A DNA stretch of 64,000 bases, from positions 65,004,565 through 65,068,564 of the forward strand of contig CM039211.1 in NCBI GenBank assembly GCA_008360975.2, in the 5' to 3' direction. Shown one piece after another: positions 61,401-64,000 of this stretch. The number at the start of each line of letters is the position of its first letter. The stretch's first letter is position 1. The notes under the pieces were generated by a model, which saw nothing but the letters and a program-made list of their open reading frames with translations, was not told where the DNA came from and searched no databases. The position numbers were made by a program, and so were the translations under genes. Origin of the DNA: Lichenostomus cassidix (lineage: Eukaryota; Chordata; Aves; Passeriformes; Meliphagidae).

Positions 61401-63236
61401 TGGTCCCTGTGCTGGTAAGAAATGCCAGGCAGTGTAGTGCAAGCCAGTGCTGATCGCATGAAATTCTGGGAAATTGAAGGAATTTCAGCAATCTACAGAA
61501 ATGCCCGTTTCCATGGTATTCTGTTCAAAATGCTGTTCTGATAATGTGAAAATGACTTTGATTGGTCCGGATGAAACTAGATTGACAGCACTGCAGGGCT
61601 TTGGTATTTTTTTCAAATGACTGATCATCTTATTTATTACATTTACAGAAAAGTGTTCGTAGCTGTCTCAAAAACTTTGAAATGTTACATACAGCAGTGT
61701 AAAAACAAACTGATGTGCAATTTTACATCAGATATTTTGCATGTGTGTCTTTCTCTCCATAGTAATTGACTGAAAGAACCTTATGTGTCCTTACTGACAT
61801 GCACCTGATCTATTTGTTCTCCCTTTCCTGTGGTTCCCAAGTAATTTCTTTGTCTACAGCTTATTTTCGTTGGAAATTATTTAATGTTTAAAAGCATTTT
61901 TACATTTCTAGCTAGCCATCAAATAAGGCAAAACAAAATAACTTCCTACGAAGTAAGATGCAGCTCTGTCTAAGAAGGTTGTGGAAAAGGTTCTTGGGTT
62001 TCTTAGCCATTAGTTTGAAGCTGATTGTTGTGTGCTTCAGTGTTCAGTCTGAAAGCAATTTTTACTCACTGTAAGTTAAGGCAGGAGTCCTAAGCTTAGA
62101 TTTAAGCAAAATGGGAAAAATCTGCTGTTTAAATTAAAATACACATTTGAATTTGCATCCCTTTCTTCTCTGAGTCATAGTCATAATTTAGAAATAAACA
62201 GAAAATAGAACTAGATATGCCAATGAACTGACTTTGGGAATTACCCATAAACTGTAGTACTACCTGCAGTCCCGCTTTATGTTTACTATAGTTAGAGGAA
62301 GGACATGAAAAGCCTTCTTTTGTCTTTGTGAAGAGGAGTTAAGCTTCCTCTGCAAACAGAGCCACATGTGTTCTGCTGTAGTGAGATGCATGGTGTTAAA
62401 AACCATCTATAAGTACAGTTAAAACATAACTTCTTTTTTTCCTAGCTGCTAGAGATGCAGGAGTGACAAAAGCAAATGGTTTGGCTTCTCCAGCTAGTGG
62501 GAGGTCATCTGGCCATCACAACAAGCACATGGAGTCTGTCCGACCTGGCATCCTCAGCGACAGCCCCAAATCTGCGCGCAGCCCCTTTCACAGACAGAGG
62601 AGGGTTGTTTTCTATGATGGTGATGCCAGTGATGACGACGAAAGTTCTCACTTGCACAGAAGCCAGAGGGCCAAGAGCCAGGAGGACGCTGGCATAGTTG
62701 TTACAACCTCGTCTGTAGAAATTGATGATGAAAGCCAGGACAGTGAGTCATCGAGATACAGTGGCATGGAGACATCTTCCCCTGTCTTCAGCAATTCTGT
62801 GGAGTCTGCAGACAGCACGCTGGAGCAAATTGAATCTCCTTTTTTCCCCATCATAGCATTTGATTACTCAAGTGTGCCTGAAGTTCGTCTTGGCAGCCTG
62901 AGTTTGAGGGAGCTCCGGGAAGCACAACTTGAATCCAAGAGATCGCCAAAACTGGAGCACAGGGCAGTCACCAGAGTGAAAAGCATGATGAGCACTGAGT
63001 GCCGAAGCCTTCAGAGACACAGGACGGAGGAGCATGGCTCTTACAACAAGCCTGTTGCCAGGATGCTCCCTCACAGCAAGAAGTGTGAAGCACCTGATGC
63101 AGCTGGGCAGGGCCAGGTTGAAGTCGTCACTCTGGTTCGCAATGAGCATGAGTCATTTGGCCTGGATTTGGAAATCCAAGCCATGCCCTTAAAGGTTGTC
63201 GTCACAGGGATGCGGCCAGGTGGACCAGCAGAAATG
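16096..63236 (+). CDS. PDZD2: PDZD2, partial: 16 exons spanning the end of PDZ1 to the mid-region
   Basis: Joining the sixteen exons listed separately below gives 3040 coding bases: one base that completes a Ser codon, then 1013 sense codons. Every intron starts GT and ends AG, and every exon-exon phase agrees. The order is PDZ1 end, linker, PDZ2, linker, PDZ3, linker, PDZ4, then a long low-complexity region. Together with near-identical stretches such as [30 protein letters not shown] and [15 protein letters not shown], this identifies PDZD2. The family protein is a cytoplasmic/junctional and ER-associated scaffold of roughly 2800 residues with six annotated PDZ domains. The mammalian orthologue is reported to bind delta-catenin/p0071-type armadillo proteins and to yield a secreted C-terminal fragment. 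That fragment would be encoded downstream of this window. The N-terminus, start codon, promoter, stop codon and PDZ5-6 are outside the window. Confidence 0.96.
16499..29279 (+). other. PDZD2: PDZD2 intron, 12.8 kb
   Basis: Phase 0 intron with donor gtatgt and acceptor ttttctctcag. It contains T runs (18067-18088, 22206-22220), a short ATTT repeat at 24774-24787, a diverged CR1-like stretch at 25374-25490 and two CpG-retaining segments that could be regulatory (24760-25320 and 26085-26190). The longest intronic open frame (20372-20995, 207 codons) shows no family resemblance and no splice logic, and I treat it as chance. I see no exon that would fit the phase and the protein. Confidence 0.85.
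25374..25490 (-). mobile_element. Diverged CR1-like LINE relic (tentative)
   Basis: The segment starts ctggaagggatttcaagaga and continues through a tgacccaatctcatctt block and a gctgacaaatgttggtt block to aggaatccatgcaggcaggg. These follow, in order, the reverse complement of the 3' region of old CR1/L3-type elements as I remember it (GGAAGGGACCT, GATCATCT, ACAAATGTTTGTC, GATTCCAC). Divergence is high and the terminal octamer repeat is absent, so the call is tentative. A RepeatMasker run with an avian library would settle it. Confidence 0.45.
29280..29422 (+). CDS. PDZD2: PDZD2 exon: first half of PDZ2
   Basis: The exon is 143 bp, with entry phase 0, exit phase 2 and donor gtgagg. It encodes residues 135-181 and two bases of Arg182. 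It opens with [14 protein letters not shown], the first PDZ strand. The carboxylate-binding loop GLGI follows at 151-154, then [12 protein letters not shown] and the strand [14 protein letters not shown]. The sequence is strongly similar to mammalian PDZ2, which is the domain reported to bind the C-termini of delta-catenin/p0071. The intron cuts the domain just before the DGRL motif, a site reused almost exactly in a later exon (see the finding on the cryptic PDZ). Confidence 0.95.
29423..30059 (+). other. PDZD2: PDZD2 intron, 637 bp, inside PDZ2
   Basis: Phase 2 intron that splits an Arg codon (AG|G), with donor gtgagg and acceptor ctgtttctgcag. I see no other feature in it. Confidence 0.9.
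30060..30192 (+). CDS. PDZD2: PDZD2 exon: second half of PDZ2
   Basis: The exon is 133 bp, with entry phase 2, exit phase 0 and donor gtacag. It completes Arg182 and encodes residues 183-226. It shows the standard second half of a PDZ fold: [15 protein letters not shown] (189-197 carry the GDELL and ING elements), then the alpha-B helix [13 protein letters not shown] and the last strand VQLVVSSK. His205 sits at the alpha-B1 position, which predicts class I ligands (Ser/Thr at -2, hydrophobic at 0). The exon is GC-rich and the fold is intact. Confidence 0.95.
30193..32295 (+). other. PDZD2: PDZD2 intron, 2.1 kb
   Basis: Phase 0 intron, with donor gtacag and acceptor ttgtctctcgggtag. The acceptor's pyrimidine tract is interrupted by CGGG just before the AG, making it one of the weaker acceptors of the gene. 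Nothing else is recognisable inside. Confidence 0.85.
32296..32463 (+). CDS. PDZD2: PDZD2 exon: acidic PDZ2-PDZ3 linker
   Basis: The exon is 168 bp, phase 0 at both ends, with donor gtaagt. It encodes residues 227-282 (56 codons). It begins [20 protein letters not shown], matching the mammalian pattern of an acidic start, a leucine pair and SLPDL. A Glu/Asp-rich run ([13 protein letters not shown]) follows. No fold is expected. Because it is phase-symmetric, this exon could be skipped without a frameshift. Confidence 0.9.
35252..35446. repeat. Tandem duplication, 99-bp unit, two copies
   Basis: Copy 1 (35252-35350) and copy 2 (35351-35446) both begin aaaatttgcaggagctccta and align end to end. 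I count one substitution (cagagccatg versus cagaaccatg) before the match ends at gattaac. The near identity implies a recent event, or an assembly duplication. It lies in an intron and has no coding consequence. Confidence 0.95.
35555..35596 (+). other. Possible 42-nt cassette exon of PDZD2 (unproven)
   Basis: A good acceptor (ttcaaatcttcttccttgtag) and a consensus donor (gtaagt) bracket 42 bases that read [14 protein letters not shown] in phase 0. Both neighbouring exons also meet this intron in phase 0, so inclusion would insert 14 residues between Ala282 and Val283 without a frameshift. The peptide is helix-prone. I know of no such exon in mammalian PDZD2, and chance remains a real explanation in a 12.6 kb intron. 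Confidence 0.3.
35630..35671 (+). mobile_element. CR1-like 3'-end fragment (tentative)
   Basis: The order aaggtctcttccgacct, then a short spacer, then aaattctgtg resembles the AGGTCCCTTCCAACC...ATTCTGTGA end shared by many CR1 subfamilies, pointing along the + strand. Only about 40 bases are recognisable, so the call is weak. Confidence 0.45.
45070..45181 (+). CDS. PDZD2: PDZD2 exon: linker with the EVSKGN block
   Basis: The exon is 112 bp, with entry phase 0, exit phase 1, donor gtaaag and an acceptor of 15 T followed by AG. It encodes residues 283-319 plus the first base of Gly320. The sequence [20 protein letters not shown]... aligns with the mammalian linker around its EESKGN block and ends in ILKYRSRSQ. 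It is hydrophilic with no fold. The real exon is distinguished from surrounding intron by correct phase on both sides and by this local similarity. Confidence 0.85.
45182..47101 (+). other. PDZD2: PDZD2 intron, 1.9 kb
   Basis: Phase 1 intron, with donor gtaaag and acceptor gtggttttccctag. It contains a T run (45420-45434) and a 17-base A run at 46101-46117. No target-site duplication or gene body accompanies the A run, so I do not call a retroposed copy. Confidence 0.85.
47102..47250 (+). CDS. PDZD2: PDZD2 exon: linker with the RKHSLPQ motif
   Basis: The exon is 149 bp, with entry phase 1, exit phase 0 and donor gtgagt. It completes Gly320 and encodes residues 321-369. [11 protein letters not shown] and [15 protein letters not shown] match mammalian RLESVEEYNEL and the [10 protein letters not shown] block. 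The motif R-K-x-S-L-P is of the type recognised by basophilic kinases and 14-3-3 proteins, so Ser in KHSLP is a plausible regulatory phosphosite (inference). The exon has an open read-through past its donor, which is not meaningful. Confidence 0.93.
47251..47891 (+). other. PDZD2: PDZD2 intron, 641 bp
   Basis: Phase 0 intron, with donor gtgagt and acceptor cttgtttgttgatgttag. It contains an A run near 47519-47528 and a T run near 47595-47604. I see nothing else. Confidence 0.88.
47892..48011 (+). CDS. PDZD2: PDZD2 exon: lead-in and first strand of PDZ3
   Basis: The exon is 120 bp, phase 0 at both ends, with donor gtgagg. It encodes residues 370-409. It starts [20 protein letters not shown], closely matching mammalian [19 protein letters not shown], and then [20 protein letters not shown]. 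The last residues form strand beta-A and the basic residue before the carboxylate loop of PDZ3, whose GLGF lies at the start of the next exon. Skipping would keep the frame but remove the first PDZ3 strand. Confidence 0.94.
48012..50485 (+). other. PDZD2: PDZD2 intron, 2.5 kb
   Basis: Phase 0 intron, with donor gtgagg and acceptor tcctgtcttttctgtag. No other feature is supportable. A pseudo-exon-like segment at 49207-49261 has fair splice signals but would break the frame (see the rejected list). Confidence 0.85.
50486..50600 (+). CDS. PDZD2: PDZD2 exon: first half of PDZ3
   Basis: The exon is 115 bp, with entry phase 0, exit phase 1 and donor gtatgg. It encodes residues 410-447 plus one base of Gly448. 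It opens with the canonical carboxylate-binding loop GLGF (410-413), then [20 protein letters not shown] and [14 protein letters not shown]. It is nearly identical to the mammalian domain. The intron falls after DGRLKE, a few residues later than in PDZ2. Confidence 0.96.
50601..52286 (+). other. PDZD2: PDZD2 intron, 1.7 kb, inside PDZ3
   Basis: Phase 1 intron that splits a Gly codon, with donor gtatgg and acceptor tttttaccag. It holds a 17-base A run (51044-51060) and a small tandem duplication of aagctgctcctgt-ttacttctc with a 25-base period at 51306-51353. No gene is seen. Confidence 0.87.
51306..51353. repeat. Short tandem duplication, 25-bp period
   Basis: Two copies of a 23-base word (aagctgctcctg, then tattacttctc or tgttacttctc) occur at 51306-51328 and 51331-51353. 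They differ at one base. This is a small local duplication in an intron. Confidence 0.85.
52287..52360 (+). CDS. PDZD2: PDZD2 exon: second half of PDZ3
   Basis: The exon is 74 bp, with entry phase 1, exit phase 0 and donor gtaacg. It completes Gly448 and encodes residues 449-472: [12 protein letters not shown] and then [12 protein letters not shown]. The GD-EIL-VNG element and the alpha-B helix are intact. His464 at alpha-B1 indicates class I ligand preference. The final strand is supplied by the following exon. Confidence 0.95.
52361..52519 (+). other. PDZD2: PDZD2 intron, 159 bp (shortest)
   Basis: Phase 0 intron, with donor gtaacg and acceptor gctgtgtccacag. It is the shortest intron in the window and contains nothing else. 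Confidence 0.92.
52520..52745 (+). CDS. PDZD2: PDZD2 exon: end of PDZ3, Ser/Pro-rich linker, start of PDZ4
   Basis: The exon is 226 bp, with entry phase 0, exit phase 1 and donor gtgagg. It encodes residues 473-547 plus one base of Glu548. [15 protein letters not shown] closes PDZ3. [20 protein letters not shown], Gly/Ser-rich sequence and [15 protein letters not shown] follow. The exon ends in the first strand of PDZ4 (VMDVTLNK). Both ends match mammalian PDZD2 closely while the middle is variable. It is strikingly GC- and CpG-rich for the region. Confidence 0.95.
52746..53710 (+). other. PDZD2: PDZD2 intron, 965 bp
   Basis: Phase 1 intron, with donor gtgagg and acceptor cttgtttttcacag, lying just before the PDZ4 carboxylate loop. 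I see nothing else in it. Confidence 0.88.
53711..53828 (+). CDS. PDZD2: PDZD2 exon: first half of PDZ4
   Basis: The exon is 118 bp, with entry phase 1, exit phase 2 and donor gttagt. It completes Glu548 and encodes residues 549-586 plus two bases of Ser587. The carboxylate loop is GLGI (552-555) in [36 protein letters not shown] follows, virtually unchanged from mammals. The intron falls after DGRL and splits an AGC Ser codon. Confidence 0.95.
53829..56284 (+). other. PDZD2: PDZD2 intron, 2.5 kb, inside PDZ4
   Basis: Phase 2 intron, with donor gttagt and acceptor gtgtctctctgcag. It contains the clearest mobile element of the window, a minus-strand CR1 3' end at 55471-55735. It also has a phase-compatible exon-like segment at 55052-55123 (see findings). 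Confidence 0.87.
55471..55735 (-). mobile_element. CR1 LINE, 3'-end fragment, inverted
   Basis: Read on the + strand, it begins tcatagaatggtttgggttg. It runs through ctgccatgggcagggaacct, actaggtcaggttactcaaa, ctctgggcaacctgttcagt and gtaaagaatttcttcctaa to cctatcactacatgcccttg. This is the reverse complement of the 3' region of chicken-repeat-1 elements, whose end carries ATTCTATGA units. Compared with the remembered consensus, a block of about 16 bases is missing after cacttccag (near 55602). The element is non-coding, 5'-truncated and diverged, as most avian CR1 copies are. It supports the assignment to a bird. Confidence 0.95.
56285..56417 (+). CDS. PDZD2: PDZD2 exon: second half of PDZ4
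   Basis: The exon is 133 bp, with entry phase 2, exit phase 0 and donor gtgagg. It completes Ser587 and encodes residues 588-631: [20 protein letters not shown], then [20 protein letters not shown] and PNPK. The usual VNG turn is ADS. The alpha-B1 position, histidine in PDZ2 and PDZ3, is Leu605 here, so PDZ4 is unlikely to be a class I binder. RHPNPK at the end matches mammals exactly. Confidence 0.95.
56418..59257 (+). other. PDZD2: PDZD2 intron, 2.8 kb
   Basis: Phase 0 intron, with donor gtgagg and acceptor cttcctccctacttcag. It contains an exon-like segment at 56863-56942 with strong splice signals but incompatible exit phase (see findings). It also has a small tandem repeat (cagtattgaatccataat, 23-base period, 57757-57797) and two copies of tgcagtaactccc near 58177-58201. 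Confidence 0.87.
57757..57797. repeat. Short tandem duplication, 23-bp period
   Basis: The 18-base word cagtattgaatccataat occurs at 57757-57774 and again, unchanged, at 57780-57797. It is a small intronic duplication. Confidence 0.9.
59258..59339 (+). CDS. PDZD2: PDZD2 exon: conserved VSEQEMDE segment after PDZ4
   Basis: The exon is 82 bp, with entry phase 0, exit phase 1 and donor gtagca. It encodes residues 632-658 plus one base of Gly659. [20 protein letters not shown] is closely conserved with mammals, including the EQEMDE-IAR core, and is probably a short helix. Conservation stronger than in the linkers around it suggests a binding segment. A partner cannot be inferred. Confidence 0.94.
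59340..60295 (+). other. PDZD2: PDZD2 intron, 956 bp
   Basis: Phase 1 intron, with donor gtagca and acceptor acctgtgtttaacag. An open stretch at 60021-60128 looks protein-like in one frame, but that frame does not fit the splice phase (see the rejected list). Confidence 0.85.
60296..60399 (+). CDS. PDZD2: PDZD2 exon: basic Ser/Pro-rich segment
   Basis: The exon is 104 bp, with entry phase 1, exit phase 0 and donor gtaaaa. It completes Gly659 and encodes residues 660-693. [20 protein letters not shown] begins in the same way as the mammalian KSPSLAKK block. [14 protein letters not shown], which I cannot match from memory to mammals, follows. Similarity is limited. The main support is the phase fit on both sides and the position between two firmly identified exons. 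Confidence 0.8.
60400..61149 (+). other. PDZD2: PDZD2 intron, 750 bp
   Basis: Phase 0 intron, with donor gtaaaa and an acceptor region cttctcttcagcag with two AGs three bases apart. Nothing else is seen. Confidence 0.87.
61150..61318 (+). CDS. PDZD2: PDZD2 exon: [10 protein letters not shown] segment
   Basis: The exon is 169 bp, with entry phase 0, exit phase 1 and a perfect donor gtaagt. It encodes residues 694-749 plus one base of Thr750. [18 protein letters not shown] matches the mammalian SESELSQYFAHD core, a short conserved motif in otherwise disordered sequence. [20 protein letters not shown] follows. The first codon (CAG, Gln694) is part of a NAGNAG acceptor and may be included or excluded. 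Confidence 0.92.
61319..62445 (+). other. PDZD2: PDZD2 intron, 1.1 kb
   Basis: Phase 1 intron, with donor gtaagt and acceptor cttctttttttcctag. It is AT-rich and I see no other feature. Confidence 0.88.
62446..63236 (+). CDS. PDZD2: PDZD2 exon: long disordered region ending in a PDZ-like half-domain
   Basis: The exon is 791 bp, the longest here, with entry phase 1, exit phase 0 and donor gtaatt. It completes Thr750 and encodes residues 751-1013. It begins [37 protein letters not shown] (broadly like mammalian LLRQRKVGCYDANDASDEEE) and Ser/Glu-rich sequence follow. Then come [20 protein letters not shown] and a conserved [15 protein letters not shown] block (mammals: RPVARVSPHCKRSEA). Residues 975-1013 look like strands A-C of a PDZ domain with an FGLDL loop (987-991) and RPGGPAEM at the end. 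The rest of that unit would lie beyond the window. Confidence 0.93.
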
Positions 63237-64000
63237 GTAATTTATTATTGTGATGTGCTTCCACATTGTGGGTATTATTATTATTATTATTATTGTTGTT
63301 GTTGTTATTATTATGCAAGTAGTCTGTTGAGAGTAAGGGCAACTGAGGTGTTTGTGCTTGCAGGGCAAAACATCTCACCCCATGTTGTTCTGGGGCTGCT
63401 GCTAAATGAAATGTTTTTGATTCGGAAGTGCACCCTGGGTAATTCAAAACTAAGGGAGGCAGGAGGCAGATCCGCTGAGATGGTCTAATCCCCCCTTGCA
63501 ATTGCAGTTTTGAGGGAATGCAATTTTTGTATTTATTTTTTTAACTATGGGCGAAGAAAAAATAAGTGTATGCTGGTGGTCGATGATGGTGGTAACAAAT
63601 ATATGCTTGACTATTTTATATGCATGTGTCCTCTGTATTACAGGGATCTGAAATTAAGAGGCTTTAGGTGCTGGCTGGGTTTGCCAAGAGCCGTGGCAGT
63701 ACCAGTAACACCTTGCTCTTCTGCTTCTCATACATGCCCATTCCAGTACAGACACATGCTTCATGCTGGTTGTGGAATTGCTAGATGCAGAAGTGCAGAA
63801 AGAAGAATAATACTCTGGCGTACAAACATGGCTGTAGCATTTTTAATCTCATTAGTGGCCACTAGAATAAGAGAGGACATGGCATAGCAGTTTGAATGGG
63901 GCTGTGAGATCTAGGGATTTGGGATTTTTCCCTGCCTTTTTCTCAGATTTATTTTGCAGTGTCACACTTAAACGTTTACCTTAAGAGCTCAGTTCGTGTC
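63237..64000 (+). other. PDZD2: PDZD2 intron, 5' portion
   Basis: Phase 0 intron that continues past the window end, with donor gtaatt. It contains the TTA/TTG microsatellite at 63273-63313 and no exon that continues the protein plausibly. An acceptor-like tattacag at 63636-63643 is followed by only seven codons before a stop. Confidence 0.85.
63273..63313. repeat. Compound trinucleotide microsatellite (TTA)n(TTG)n(TTA)n
   Basis: The tract has a run of TAT/TTA units, then four TTG-type units, then further TTA units, about 41 bases in all. It lies 36 bases inside the intron after the donor at 63237. It is likely polymorphic in length and has no coding effect. Confidence 0.95.

Noticed and set aside
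63644..63667. Acceptor-like tctgtattacag followed by GSEIKRL and a stop, a possible alternative last exon
   Set aside because: Only seven codons, no AATAAA signal seen in the rest of the window, and no resemblance to the known continuation of the protein.

Overview
This is vertebrate, almost certainly avian, nuclear DNA. It holds a GT-AG multi-exon gene with kilobase-scale introns. Interspersed repeats are few, and those that can be recognised are CR1-type LINE 3' ends, the typical bird repeat; the clearest is the minus-strand copy at 55471-55735. There are no rRNA, tRNA, operon, CRISPR or prokaryotic features.

The only protein-coding gene I can support is the central part of PDZD2 (PDZ domain containing 2, also called PAPIN), on the + strand. 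Sixteen coding exons between 16096 and 63236 join in a consistent reading phase into 1013 complete codons, with no internal stop. Both gene ends lie outside the window. The 5' end (N-terminus and most of PDZ1) is upstream of base 1. The 3' part (the long mid-region and the two C-terminal PDZ domains) is downstream of base 64000. By conserved synteny (human 5p13 corresponds to the avian Z) the window probably comes from a Z chromosome; that is inference, not visible in the bases.

Layout: 1-16095 is the 3' part of a long intron. 16096-16498 encodes the end of PDZ1 plus a linker. 29280-30192 (two exons) encodes PDZ2. 32296-48011 (four exons) encodes an acidic/serine-rich linker and the lead-in to PDZ3. 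50486-52745 (three exons) encodes PDZ3 and a Ser/Pro-rich linker. 53711-56417 (two exons) encodes PDZ4. 59258-63236 (four exons) encodes a low-complexity, probably disordered region. That region ends in a sequence that looks like the first half of a further, unannotated PDZ fold. 63237-64000 is intron.

The product is a multi-PDZ scaffold. PDZ2 and PDZ3 keep the GLGI/GLGF carboxylate loop and the alpha-B1 histidine of class I ligand binders. PDZ4 has leucine at that position. The most interesting observations are the cryptic PDZ-like half-domain at 63120-63236, a phase-preserving candidate 42-nt cassette exon at 35555-35596, a NAGNAG acceptor at 61146-61152, a recent 99-bp tandem duplication at 35252-35446, and several CpG-retaining intronic stretches that could be conserved regulatory elements.

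In the evidence fields, residues are numbered from the first complete codon in the window (Tyr at 16097 = residue 1). Comparisons with human PDZD2 are from memory and were not computed.
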